From an uncultured Bacteroidales bacterium (GTDB lineage Bacteria > Bacteroidota > Bacteroidia > Bacteroidales > UBA932): a DNA stretch of 55,166 nucleotides. A program made the position numbers and the translations under genes. The notes under the pieces are model-generated. The model ran no database searches, was not told the DNA's origin, and saw nothing but the letters and a program-made list of their open reading frames with translations. This document shows positions 7,337-16,054 of this stretch, in pieces. The stretch covers positions 1 to 55,166 of the forward strand of contig CALVDG010000003.1 of NCBI GenBank assembly GCA_944326255.1, in the 5' to 3' direction. Within the stretch, counting starts at the first letter, position 1, and each line of letters begins with the position of its first letter.

Positions 7337-10066
7337 ATGAAGCACAGCGTATTATTTATCATAACAGCACTTTGTTTCCTAGTATCCTGCAACAAGGAAG
7401 GCAATACTGAATCAGTCGCTTCAGACCGGACTGTGAAGATAAGACTTTTAGTACAGGAAAGCAGTGCGCTCAAGTCTTTGCCCCAGGTAAGCGAAGCCTT
7501 GTTGGCCGACTTGAATCTCTTTGTATATGACAGCAATGGTTCGCTTACAGCCCACAGATATGTCAATAATCCTGAAACTGAGGTGACAGTAGAGATAGAC
7601 AGAGATAAGAACTGTACCATTTACGCCATTGCCAATACCGGAGACCTGAGCGGACGGAATGAGATATTATCCATAAGCGGCATACAGAGCATGAGATGGC
7701 AGATGGAATCTCCCGATGAAATGGCCGGTCCGGACGGGCGCATCCCAATGTCAGGATCACTGACACTGAATGCAGCGGAGGGAGGGACCACTCTTACGCT
7801 CTATCTCACAAGACTGCTGTCAAAATTCAGAATCATCGTAGACACATCAGGACTTGATAAAGATGTAACGACATTCGAGATTAAGCAAGTAAGAATACGC
7901 AACATGAATAAAAGCGTCGGATATTTCCAGACATCCGGTGCAGTATCGACATCAGATGTATTTGAGTTAGGCCTGTGTGCGGAAGGCGAGGATCTGCGGC
8001 ATCTTTATTCTCAGGGTCTTGATTTCTATGTCCCGGAAAATATTCAAGGAGACTTGCTCAAAGGCAATGAAAACGAGCAGGAACATATACCTCCAGCTTC
8101 GCACAGCGGTATTTGCACATACATTGAGTTCCTCGTAAAATACCGCAATCCGGAACAATACAACGACAATCTGATTTACAGATACTATCTTCACGACGGC
8201 AACAATCTCGACAATTTTGATGTCAAGCGCAACACTATGTACACCTGCCGTACGATATTTCTGGGATCCGGGCTTGAAGATAATTCCTGGAGAGTGGATG
8301 CATCTGGTATGAAAGACCTTGTGACTTCAATTACAGTCACTCCTCAGAAAGCAACATTTTACGAAATCGGGAAACAGGCACAACTCACAGCTATAGTATC
8401 TCCGTCATCTGCAGAGAATCCTACAGTCACATGGCACTCTGACGACGAGAATGTGGCTACGGTATCCCAAAGCGGACTTGTAGAGGCTGTCGGTGACGGA
8501 AACTGCACCATAACAGCGTCTGCCATGGACGGAAGCGGTGCCAAGGGTTATTGTAATGTGCAGGTATATGCTGACAGCAAGATTTTTGAAATACTGGATT
8601 TTCCAAGCATAATTTATCCCGGATACAATTCTCCCTATAGAATAAAGTATCATATGTATCCACCTACGCTTCCTGCTTTTTCCGCTGAATGCCTCTCTGG
8701 AGACGAGAACTCTGTGATGATGTACAGAGAGAATGTAATCGCGTTTAATCCTGAGCATAAACAAGGGGAAATCGGCAGATTCCGCATAAAAGGATATGCA
8801 AACAGTATGACCGCAATTGCATACTTCAGTGTAAGCGGCGGAGAACTGGCATTGAACAAGTTATTCAGCAATTTCTATGTAGGGATACCTTCCAAGCTGA
8901 GCTTAAATAAATTAGAGCCCGCAGACGTAGATCTGAATTGGAGCGTATCAAACCGGTCTCTTGCCAGGATTGAGGATGATGGAAGCATAACTCCTTTAAA
9001 TGTAGGCAAATGCACAGTAACCGTCGAATCTGTCACTGGTATAAGTGACACGATGACCATAAACATACTGGAACCTTATATATCATTTATTGATGTCACT
9101 ATGTTTGAAGGTGCTACCTGGACATTGGTCTCATCTCTCAGACCAATATCATCAAGTCTTCCCATGGAATATTCAATAGTCAAAGGGCATGAATATGTAT
9201 CTATAAACGGTAATGAACTGTACGGACTTAAACGGACTAACGGTTCAGATGATGTAATCATCAGGGCAAGATTAGCAGATTATCCCAATATATATGCTGA
9301 TGCCAGTGTGACTGTAGTACCGGCTGTCACAGCAAGCCTGGACGGAGACAATAGAGTCGTGAACACCTACGGCCATACGTCTGACGGCAGTATATGGAGT
9401 AACTTCTCAAACACACTTCAGCTTGATGTTTCTCATGCGTCCAATGTATCGATGATATGGGAAGTCTATGATGAAGACGGCCGTCTGTGCGATGATATCT
9501 CTGTATACGACTCCGGGCTGATCAACCCGTATTCAAGTACGGCGAATGGGAAATACACAATCATAGGCTGGGATCATCTCCATCGTTTCCGCACCTCAGA
9601 GATAGAGATTGAGGTATATCGGCTGCTGGAGTATGAAACCGGTGTCGAGAGATACGGATTGTCATCCAGCGGTGGCCGTTATTATTACACTGTATCCCTG
9701 TCTGCGCGATGGAGCAACAACTCATGGAATGTTCTGAACAGTAATGAACGGAATCTGCTGACTCAGCAAAATCTCATTACATACCCATCAACCGCAGCTC
9801 TGTATCATCCCATCGGAGCATTTGACAATCCCCAGCCCTACATACAGAATTACCGCACAAATATTACCCAAAGCGGTAACGGATACATTAATGATCTGGG
9901 TAGGCTGAGGCCTCTCAGCTACCTCAGGGAGGATTTCAGCAGTTATCCTGATAATCTACCTGGTATAGACGGCAATTACTATAAATTCACTGGAGTCGGA
10001 AACAATAACGGCTACTACTACATCAAACAGAGAAACGAGACTCTGTTTGACGGGACTAAAGATTAG
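7337..10066 (+). CDS. Large fimbrial tip-like lipoprotein with Big_2 Ig-like domain
   Basis: A 909-aa lipoprotein (signal peptide with lipobox LVSC). The N-terminal third is fimbrillin-like: DLNLFVYDSNGSL, YAIANTGDL and a long beta-rich domain resembling DUF4906/Mfa accessory proteins. About residues 330-415 form a bacterial Ig-like Big_2 domain (SITVTPQKATFYEIGKQ through VTWHSDDENVATVS to GNCTITASA). A second, weaker Ig-like repeat follows near residues 510-590 (VDLNWSVSNRSLARIEDDG). The C-terminal 200 residues carry many aromatic residues and are unassigned. The position after the anchor gene suggests an adhesive tip or accessory pilin; that role is inferred. Its 3' end overlaps convergent rlmB by 11 bp. 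Confidence 0.78.
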   Translation: MKHSVLFIITALCFLVSCNKEGNTESVASDRTVKIRLLVQESSALKSLPQVSEALLADLNLFVYDSNGSLTAHRYVNNPETEVTVEIDRDKNCTIYAIANTGDLSGRNEILSISGIQSMRWQMESPDEMAGPDGRIPMSGSLTLNAAEGGTTLTLYLTRLLSKFRIIVDTSGLDKDVTTFEIKQVRIRNMNKSVGYFQTSGAVSTSDVFELGLCAEGEDLRHLYSQGLDFYVPENIQGDLLKGNENEQEHIPPASHSGICTYIEFLVKYRNPEQYNDNLIYRYYLHDGNNLDNFDVKRNTMYTCRTIFLGSGLEDNSWRVDASGMKDLVTSITVTPQKATFYEIGKQAQLTAIVSPSSAENPTVTWHSDDENVATVSQSGLVEAVGDGNCTITASAMDGSGAKGYCNVQVYADSKIFEILDFPSIIYPGYNSPYRIKYHMYPPTLPAFSAECLSGDENSVMMYRENVIAFNPEHKQGEIGRFRIKGYANSMTAIAYFSVSGGELALNKLFSNFYVGIPSKLSLNKLEPADVDLNWSVSNRSLARIEDDGSITPLNVGKCTVTVESVTGISDTMTINILEPYISFIDVTMFEGATWTLVSSLRPISSSLPMEYSIVKGHEYVSINGNELYGLKRTNGSDDVIIRARLADYPNIYADASVTVVPAVTASLDGDNRVVNTYGHTSDGSIWSNFSNTLQLDVSHASNVSMIWEVYDEDGRLCDDISVYDSGLINPYSSTANGKYTIIGWDHLHRFRTSEIEIEVYRLLEYETGVERYGLSSSGGRYYYTVSLSARWSNNSWNVLNSNERNLLTQQNLITYPSTAALYHPIGAFDNPQPYIQNYRTNITQSGNGYINDLGRLRPLSYLREDFSSYPDNLPGIDGNYYKFTGVGNNNGYYYIKQRNETLFDGTKD

Positions 10067-10841
10067 TATTTGCTCGGATAGTTCTCTGACGGACCGCCTC
10101 GAAAAGCATAAGCGAGGCGGCCACGGAGACATTCAGCGAACCGATGTCACCGCGCATGGGTATTCTCGCCATAACGTCACATAATGCCAGTACAGAGTCA
10201 GAGATACCCTTGCCTTCGGAGCCCATGACGAAAGCCGTGGGCTTCTTCATATCCACTTCATAGATAAGCCCGTCGGCCTTCTCAGTAGCAGCTACTATCT
10301 GGAATCCTCTCTCTTTCAGATAGTAAATCGGGATGCGCAGATTCTTGCACTTGGAGACACCGATGCGCAGCAAGGCACCTGCCGAAGCCTTCACTCCGTC
10401 AGCGTTGATGGCGGCTCCTCCTTTCGCAGGCAGGATGATGCCTCCGGCTCCCGCACATTCGGCACTGCGGGCAACGGCTCCGAGGTTGCGCACATCACTC
10501 ACTCCGTCCAGGAGTACGAAAATGGGTGCTGAATCTTTCTGAAAGGCCCTATCCACCATTTCCTCCAGCGGCATATAGTCAATCTGCGGCAGATAAGCCA
10601 CTACTCCCTGGTTCTTGCCTCCGCGGAAGCGGGCCAGCCGCTCGGCAGGTACGAACTGAAAGGGGATGCTGTGACGATCCAGTTCAGTGAGAAGCTGGCG
10701 GAACTGCTGTCCCTCCAGTCCCTGTTTCAGCAGCACTTTTTCTATCTGTCTTCCGGACAGAACGGCCTCCAGGACGGGGTGCATCCCGTAAAGGTGGTAT
10801 CCGGTATCCTTTTTCTCGGTATTTTCCATATTGTATTGCAT
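10056..10841 (-). CDS. rlmB: 23S rRNA (guanosine-2'-O)-methyltransferase RlmB (TrmH/SpoU family)
   Basis: A 261-aa SpoU methyltransferase. The N-terminal RNA-binding domain (GMHPVLEAVLSGRQIEKVLL) is followed by the SPOUT knot motifs: DGVSDVRNLGAVARSAECAG (motif 1), FVMGSEGKGIS (motif 2) and GSLNVSVAASLMLFE (motif 3). In E. coli RlmB methylates G2251 in 23S rRNA; specificity here is inferred from architecture. It is the last gene of the minus-strand set tatA-tatC-ABC-F-rlmB, starting 6 bp after the ABC-F stop. Met5 is an alternative start. Confidence 0.9.
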   Translation of the reverse strand: MQYNMENTEKKDTGYHLYGMHPVLEAVLSGRQIEKVLLKQGLEGQQFRQLLTELDRHSIPFQFVPAERLARFRGGKNQGVVAYLPQIDYMPLEEMVDRAFQKDSAPIFVLLDGVSDVRNLGAVARSAECAGAGGIILPAKGGAAINADGVKASAGALLRIGVSKCKNLRIPIYYLKERGFQIVAATEKADGLIYEVDMKKPTAFVMGSEGKGISDSVLALCDVMARIPMRGDIGSLNVSVAASLMLFEAVRQRTIRANTNL

Positions 10842-10847
10842 TTATTT

Positions 10848-12845
10848 TCAGTTACTCAGTTCTATCCACTCCTCCATCGTGCGGTCAAGGGTACGTTTCA
10901 GTTCCAGATACTCCCTGGTCAGCTTGTCTATGTCGGTATCTGCCGACGGAGCCGCCAGGACCTTCTCCAGTTCCTTCATCTGGGCCTCAAGGTCGGCTAT
11001 TTTCTTCTCGCAGCTCTCGATGCGCTTCTGCTTGCGACGCTGATCCTTCTGCTCCTGAAAGGAGAGGTTGGAGGCTGTCCGGGGCTTGGGAGTCTGGGCT
11101 GACTGAGAAGATGATGCCTGAAAGACTGACGGTTGTCCGGTTGCCGAAGGTTTCTCTGACTTCTGAGTTCCGGACTCCGATGAACGGTCAGAACGTTCCA
11201 GGTCCTGCAGGGTCTCTATCCTGCGCTTCTCGATGAAGTCCTGCACTCCTCCCAGATACTCCTTGACCCGGCCGTCGCGGAACTCGTAGACCTTGTCCAC
11301 CAGCCCGTCGAGAAAGTCCCTGTCGTGTGATACTATGATAAGAGTTCCATCGTAGCGCTGGAGAGCCTGCTTGAGCACGTCCTTGGAACGGATGTCCATG
11401 TGGTTGGTGGGCTCGTCGAGGGCAAGCAGGTTGTAGGGATGAAGTATCAGCTTGGCCATGGCCAGACGGGAACGCTCGCCTCCGCTGAGTACGGCCACTT
11501 TCTTGTCCACATCATTGCCCCTGAAGAGGAACGCACCAAGTATATCCCGCAGCTTAGTACGGATATCCCCTACCGCCACCTTATCCAACGTATCGTACAC
11601 AGTATCATTGCGGTTCAGGACGTCCTCCTGGTTCTGGGCGTAGTAACCCAATGCGACATTGTATCCGAGGGAGGCCGAGCCGGAGATAGGCCGCAGCTCA
11701 CCGGTGATGTATTTCATCATGGTACTCTTTCCCTCGCCGTTACGCCCGACGAAGGCCACCTTCTCCCCTCTTTCCACGGTCAGGTCTATGTCGGTGAACA
11801 CCACCTTAGGACTGCCCGAGCCGTCACGGGGCGGATAGCCTCCGGTAAGGGCCTTAGCCTGGAAGACAATCTGGCCGGAGCGTGGGGCAGGCGGGAACTT
11901 GACGCTAAGAGCCGAGTTGTCCTCCTCGTCTATCTCTATGCGCTCTATCTTCTCCAGTTGCTTGATGCGGGACTGCACCTGATTGCTCTTGGTGGGCTTG
12001 TAGCGGAAACGCTCGATGAACTCCTCGGTCTTCTCAATCATCCGCTGCTGGTTCTCGTAAGCGGCTCTCTGCTGCTCCATCCGCTCGCGGCGCAGCTCAA
12101 CATACTTGGAATACGGCACCTTGTAGTCGTAGATGTGACCGAGGACTATCTCCACCGTCCTGGTGGTCACCCGGTCCAGAAAGCGGCGGTCGTGGGAAAT
12201 GAGCACCACTGAGCCACGATAACCATACAGATAATCCTCCAGCCACTGTATGGATTCTATATCCAGATGGTTGGTAGGCTCGTCCAGCAGAAGCACATCG
12301 GGCTTGGTCAGCAGAACCTTGGCCAGTTCCACGCGCATGTTCCAGCCCTGCGAGAATGTGCTGCGCTGCCGTCCCAGCTCGCTCTTCTTGAAACCCAGGC
12401 CTACCAGGGTCTTCTCGGCCAGCACGGCGGGAGACTCGGACTGGGCCATGGCCAGTTTATCGTTGAGTTCATTGAGTTCCTCTATCAGCCTATGGTAGGC
12501 AGCAGATTCGTAATCCGTCCTCTCGCCAAGCTCACGGCTGATCTCCTCCACCCTCTCACCCATGGTGAAATGGTCGGCGAAGACGGACATGGCGGCTTCA
12601 ATGACCGTCGTATCCTTCGAATAGCTCATAATCTGGGGCAGATAACCCACGGTCTGCTCCTTCGGTTTCATTATAGAGCCTGATGTCGGATGCTCCACAC
12701 CGGCTATGAGCTTGAGTATCGTACTCTTGCCCGCACCGTTCTTACCCACAAGGGCTATATGCTCCCCGTCACTGACGTGGAAGCTGATGTCGTCCAGGAG
12801 GGTAAAGCCTCCGAAAGCTACTGTTATATTATTTATCGATATCAT
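10848..12845 (-). CDS. ABC-F family ATPase
   Basis: A 665-aa cytoplasmic protein with two ABC ATPase domains in one chain and no membrane segments, the ABC-F layout. Walker A motifs are GKNGAGKST (about residue 37) and GRNGEGKST (about 365). Walker B/LLLDEPTNHLDI occurs in the first half and LALDEPTNHMDI in the second, with the signature LSGGERSRLAMAK. A charged linker lies between the domains, and the C-terminal 120 residues are Ser/Gln-rich then coiled coil (KQKRIESCEKKIADLEAQMK). ABC-F proteins act on the ribosome in translation or antibiotic resistance; nothing here points to a resistance subtype, so a housekeeping Uup/EttA-like role is likelier. It sits 7 bp after tatC. Confidence 0.92.
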   Translation of the reverse strand: MISINNITVAFGGFTLLDDISFHVSDGEHIALVGKNGAGKSTILKLIAGVEHPTSGSIMKPKEQTVGYLPQIMSYSKDTTVIEAAMSVFADHFTMGERVEEISRELGERTDYESAAYHRLIEELNELNDKLAMAQSESPAVLAEKTLVGLGFKKSELGRQRSTFSQGWNMRVELAKVLLTKPDVLLLDEPTNHLDIESIQWLEDYLYGYRGSVVLISHDRRFLDRVTTRTVEIVLGHIYDYKVPYSKYVELRRERMEQQRAAYENQQRMIEKTEEFIERFRYKPTKSNQVQSRIKQLEKIERIEIDEEDNSALSVKFPPAPRSGQIVFQAKALTGGYPPRDGSGSPKVVFTDIDLTVERGEKVAFVGRNGEGKSTMMKYITGELRPISGSASLGYNVALGYYAQNQEDVLNRNDTVYDTLDKVAVGDIRTKLRDILGAFLFRGNDVDKKVAVLSGGERSRLAMAKLILHPYNLLALDEPTNHMDIRSKDVLKQALQRYDGTLIIVSHDRDFLDGLVDKVYEFRDGRVKEYLGGVQDFIEKRRIETLQDLERSDRSSESGTQKSEKPSATGQPSVFQASSSQSAQTPKPRTASNLSFQEQKDQRRKQKRIESCEKKIADLEAQMKELEKVLAAPSADTDIDKLTREYLELKRTLDRTMEEWIELSN

Positions 12846-12852
12846 TATCTGT

Positions 12853-13656
12853 CTATCTATCTACAATATTAACTTCTGCATTCACTTTTTTATCCCTGCA
12901 AAGCATTATGGACACCTCGTAGAGCAGATACAAAGGCAGTGCCACGACTATCATCGTGAAGGCGTCGCCCGATGGGGTGATGACGGCCGATATGGCCAGA
13001 GCAGCTACGATCGCGTACTTGCGGAAACTCCTCAGCATCCTCCGGTTGATAATCCCTATCCGGGACAGCAGCAGGGCCAGGGCCGGCAGCTCGAAGACCA
13101 CGCCCATAATCAGGTTGAGCTTCAGGAACATCCCGATGTACGAGAGCAGCGATATCTGGTTGGCCACCGACTCGCTCACCTGATAGGTTCCCAGAAAGCG
13201 CAGGGTCAGCGGGAAGACTACCACGTAGCCCACCCCCACGCCGATGTAGAACAGCAGGGATGAGAGCCCGAAAGCCGTCTGAGCCGCCCGCTTCTCCCGG
13301 TCATACAGGGCCGGTCTGACAAAGAGCCACACCTGATAGATCAGAAACGGCAGGACTACGATGACCGCCAGCCAGAAGGAGATGCGCACGTGGGTGAAGA
13401 ACTGAGCGGCCAGGTCGATATTGACCAGTTCCACCCGGAAAGGCTCCAGAGCCCCGATCCCGAGCAGCCCCAGCAGCCTGTCCATCCACCGATAGACGAA
13501 GAAACCGTCCGTCAGCGGAGCCAGCACCACCCCGTCAAACACCGTCTCCTTGCACAGGAAGAACACGACCATCAGGACAATAAGCACAGCAAAGCTGCGG
13601 AAGATTACCTTTCGCAGCTCGTCCAGATGTTCCCAGAAGGTCATTTCTCCCGCCAC
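12853..13656 (-). CDS. tatC: Sec-independent protein translocase TatC
   Basis: A 267-aa inner-membrane protein with about six transmembrane helices. It opens with the conserved MTFWEHLDELRKVIF, the receptor face for twin-arginine signal peptides. Later family features include FLIYQVWLFVRPALYDREKR and a GVVFELPALALLL segment. TatC binds the substrate and recruits TatA to form the pore. It lies 12 bp downstream of tatA; no tatB is present, consistent with a minimal TatAC system. A likely client in this window is the aldo/keto reductase at 22279, whose signal has SRRGFLK. Confidence 0.95.
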   Translation of the reverse strand: MAGEMTFWEHLDELRKVIFRSFAVLIVLMVVFFLCKETVFDGVVLAPLTDGFFVYRWMDRLLGLLGIGALEPFRVELVNIDLAAQFFTHVRISFWLAVIVVLPFLIYQVWLFVRPALYDREKRAAQTAFGLSSLLFYIGVGVGYVVVFPLTLRFLGTYQVSESVANQISLLSYIGMFLKLNLIMGVVFELPALALLLSRIGIINRRMLRSFRKYAIVAALAISAVITPSGDAFTMIVVALPLYLLYEVSIMLCRDKKVNAEVNIVDR

Positions 13657-13668
13657 GGTACCACTCTC

Positions 13669-13920
13669 CTACTTCTTCTCGGCGGAGCTGTCCTTTGCGG
13701 AATCTGCGGAACTTGCAGTAGACGTTCCCTTCTTAGCAGAGGAATCCGTATTCAGGTCATCCTCAATGCCGTTGACCCCCTCCTTGAAGCTCTTGACCCC
13801 CTTGCCGAAGCTCTTCATCAACTCAGGAATCTTCTTCGCCCCGAACAGCAGCAGGACGATGAGCAGCAGCACCAGTATCTCGGTCAGTCCGACGGATCCT
13901 AAAAACAAAAGTGTAAGCAT
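13669..13920 (-). CDS. tatA: Twin-arginine translocase subunit TatA/E
   Basis: An 83-aa protein with the TatA plan: a short N-terminal transmembrane helix (to about residue 25), then the hinge FGAKKIPELMKSFGKGVKSFK forming an amphipathic helix, and a Ser/Ala/Lys-rich acidic tail. TatA oligomerises to let folded proteins cross the inner membrane. It is the first gene of the operon tatA-tatC-ABC-F-rlmB and has a good -7 box upstream. Confidence 0.95.
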   Translation of the reverse strand: MLTLLFLGSVGLTEILVLLLIVLLLFGAKKIPELMKSFGKGVKSFKEGVNGIEDDLNTDSSAKKGTSTASSADSAKDSSAEKK

Positions 13921-13946
13921 ACGGTTCTTTTCTTTATAAATCGATG

Positions 13947-13954
13947 CAAATCTA
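13947..13954 (-). promoter_or_regulatory. -7 box of the tatA operon
   Basis: On the minus strand this reads TAGATTTG, an exact match to TAnnTTTG, ending about 27 bp before the tatA ATG. An AT-rich inverted repeat (ATCTATT-AAA-AATAGAT) overlaps it on the upstream side. Confidence 0.6.
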
Positions 13955-14042
13955 TTAAAAATAGATATTTCCTACTTATTTTTTATAAAATGATTATATC
14001 CAACATCTTTTCCTGATGCCTCAGGATATCTTCCGCATTCCA

Positions 14043-15551
14043 TTATTCATTCCCTCCGCCAGCCGTCGCAATATACTTCTGATCCGGGTCGTTTGACTTT
14101 GGTTTTGTCGGACGCAAAAGCCCCGCCAGAATGAGCCTGGTAATGTATCTTTCCCTCGAACGGCTTTGATTCACAATCCCAAGATGGTTAAATATCTCGC
14201 TACTGGTCCGTGCATATACAGCACAATAATCTAAAACCTTCTTTTGTTTTCTATCCAGTTTTATAGTCGGAGTTGGTGCATTTTCTATGGAACTTGGTGC
14301 ATTTTCTATGGAACTTAGTGCATTTTCTATGGAACTTGGTGCATTTTCTCTCCAAAGAATCACACGAAAATTACTATCTTGAATAAACTCAGGGGCTTTC
14401 AATCCCATAGCCTTACACTCATCCACCATATCGCTAGTACCGGTGCCGAGACGTTCTATATAGCCTGCAAGATACAATGGATTGGCCAACACTGGATTAG
14501 CAGGAATTGATGTATGAGGCAATGACAGCTGAGCTGCTGTAATCCCAAATGGCAGGCGTCCTGGATTCCACACCTCCAATCTGTTAGGGAAAAGCATTAC
14601 CTGTACACTTCCATTGCTCGTATAGTCCCGGTGACATATTGCATTCACAATGCTTTCAATCACAGATTTGACAGGCAGTTCAAAATTTATATCCACTTCG
14701 GCACTCTTATCCCTTTCTCCCACACGGGCATCTATGTGTGACATAACAAATGAGACTGCATTATCAATCATTTCGAACAATGAACCGTGGAATACCTGAT
14801 AGGAGGCCAATGGTTTGCTTATTGTATTGGTATAGAACTGAACGCATTTTACTTCTGATGCCGGGAAGTATTTTTGAGGTTCTTTTCCAAACAGTAATAA
14901 AGCCGCATTGGTTATCCGGCCTCTGTCTATCAAATTCAGACTTCTCAACACACGTTCTACACCAGCATCATTTAACAGAGGAAAAGCTCGTTTCTTTCTG
15001 GCGCGTTCCACAAAGACACCCACTTTATCCTCGTCAATATCAGCAAAAGAGGCAGTAGGATGGAGTGTAGCATCAAAAGGTAATAGCCGCAGATATTCTT
15101 TCTCTTCCAGATAACGCACCAATGAAGCATAAACGGCTGAGCGCAATTCCTCATAATCTCCAAACGACTTGCGGACTACACACTGTTCCGCTTTTTTGAT
15201 AAAGCCGACTTCTTTGGCATTACGTTGATTCTTATCCATCCGCTTGATAAAAATCAAACGGTCTTTATATAGCTCGGTCGCCAAATCAAACTCCCGCTCG
15301 GTAGGTGAAATCCCTTCAGCATCTTCATAGCCATAATCAGCACCCATCAGAGCGATATAAACATCTGACTGCTTGACTTCTTCAAGATATACTTGAGAAG
15401 CAGACCGAGACTTGGCCGGCATTTCCTCAAATATAAAAACTTCAAAGAATCTGCCGAGCAGAGCATCTGTCCGTATATACTCTGCCAAAGCCTTGCGTTC
15501 CACAGCAAATTCCCGCTGCACACTGCTTACAAATATTCTGATCGGCCCCAT
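14043..15551 (-). CDS. DUF4062 domain fused to HATPase_c_4 (RecG-related/Schlafen-type) protein
   Basis: A 502-aa cytoplasmic protein. Residues 1-100 are a DUF4062 domain (IRIFVSSVQREFAVERKAL, VYIALMGADYGYED, ISPTEREFDLA). From about residue 150 it matches the section that follows the AlbA_2 domain in Schlafen-like ATP-binding proteins: RKKRAFPLLND, TNAALLLFGKEPQKYFP, the HATPase_c_4 part ESIVNAICHRDY with NRLEVWNPGRLP, and IERLGTGTSDM. Thus DUF4062 appears to replace AlbA_2. A 7-residue repeat SSIENAP occupies about residues 402-425 and a winged-helix-like end follows. The gene is AT-richer than its neighbours, suggesting horizontal acquisition. Such proteins are often regulators or defence-associated; the role here is unknown. 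Confidence 0.8.
   Translation of the reverse strand: MGPIRIFVSSVQREFAVERKALAEYIRTDALLGRFFEVFIFEEMPAKSRSASQVYLEEVKQSDVYIALMGADYGYEDAEGISPTEREFDLATELYKDRLIFIKRMDKNQRNAKEVGFIKKAEQCVVRKSFGDYEELRSAVYASLVRYLEEKEYLRLLPFDATLHPTASFADIDEDKVGVFVERARKKRAFPLLNDAGVERVLRSLNLIDRGRITNAALLLFGKEPQKYFPASEVKCVQFYTNTISKPLASYQVFHGSLFEMIDNAVSFVMSHIDARVGERDKSAEVDINFELPVKSVIESIVNAICHRDYTSNGSVQVMLFPNRLEVWNPGRLPFGITAAQLSLPHTSIPANPVLANPLYLAGYIERLGTGTSDMVDECKAMGLKAPEFIQDSNFRVILWRENAPSSIENALSSIENAPSSIENAPTPTIKLDRKQKKVLDYCAVYARTSSEIFNHLGIVNQSRSRERYITRLILAGLLRPTKPKSNDPDQKYIATAGGGNE
14273..14350 (-). repeat. 21-bp in-frame tandem repeat in the DUF4062 gene
   Basis: Three complete 21-bp units (14273-14293, 14294-14314, 14315-14335) and a partial fourth encode a repeating SSIENAP/L heptad. 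Units are identical except for single substitutions, so the copy number could change by slippage without breaking the frame. The repeat lies in the linker between the HATPase part and the C-terminal winged helix. Confidence 0.9.
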
Positions 15552-15613
15552 ACCACTATTCCTTTATCTATCAAAATTTCCCAACCCCACATATTCACAG
15601 ACAGCTATTTTCT

Positions 15614-16033
15614 CTAATGCTGCTCCGCATCGGCCTTGCGGAATACTTCCAGCAGGGCGGCTGGGATGCGGGTAGGCCGGCGGTTGTCGCTGTGGATGAA
15701 CCCGAGAACCACCGAGCCGTCGCAGACCAGCTCGCCCCTCTGATTGTAGATGTCCGTAAGCACCTCTATCCGCGCCATCGGCTCCTTCTCTACCCGGGAG
15801 ACCACCCGGAGCACATCCCCCATCCGGGCCGGAGTATGGTACCTGGCATTGACCGACACCACCGGCATCATGATTCCGTGCTTCTCCAGCTCCATGATCG
15901 GCAGCCCGACATCTATAAGGAACTGATGCCGGCCGCACTCGAAGTAGCGGATGTAGTTCGAGTGATGGACTATTCCCATCTGGTCGGTCTCGTAGTAACG
16001 GACCTCTATCTGTGTCTCCGACTGGATGAACAT
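15614..16033 (-). CDS. Acyl-CoA thioesterase, 4HBT hotdog fold (YbgC/FadM-like)
   Basis: A 139-aa hotdog-fold protein. The catalytic signature YYETDQMGIVHHSNYIRYFE has the Asp and the His-His pair of 4-hydroxybenzoyl-CoA-type thioesterases; the remainder (MGDVLRVVSRVEK, GSVVLGFI) matches the family length and strands. It hydrolyses acyl-CoA or acyl-ACP thioesters in the cytoplasm; the physiological substrate is unknown. It starts 21 bp after the valS stop on the same strand, so it is probably cotranscribed with valS. Confidence 0.88.
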   Translation of the reverse strand: MFIQSETQIEVRYYETDQMGIVHHSNYIRYFECGRHQFLIDVGLPIMELEKHGIMMPVVSVNARYHTPARMGDVLRVVSRVEKEPMARIEVLTDIYNQRGELVCDGSVVLGFIHSDNRRPTRIPAALLEVFRKADAEQH

Positions 16034-16054
16034 AACTTTATCCGACTAAAATAT

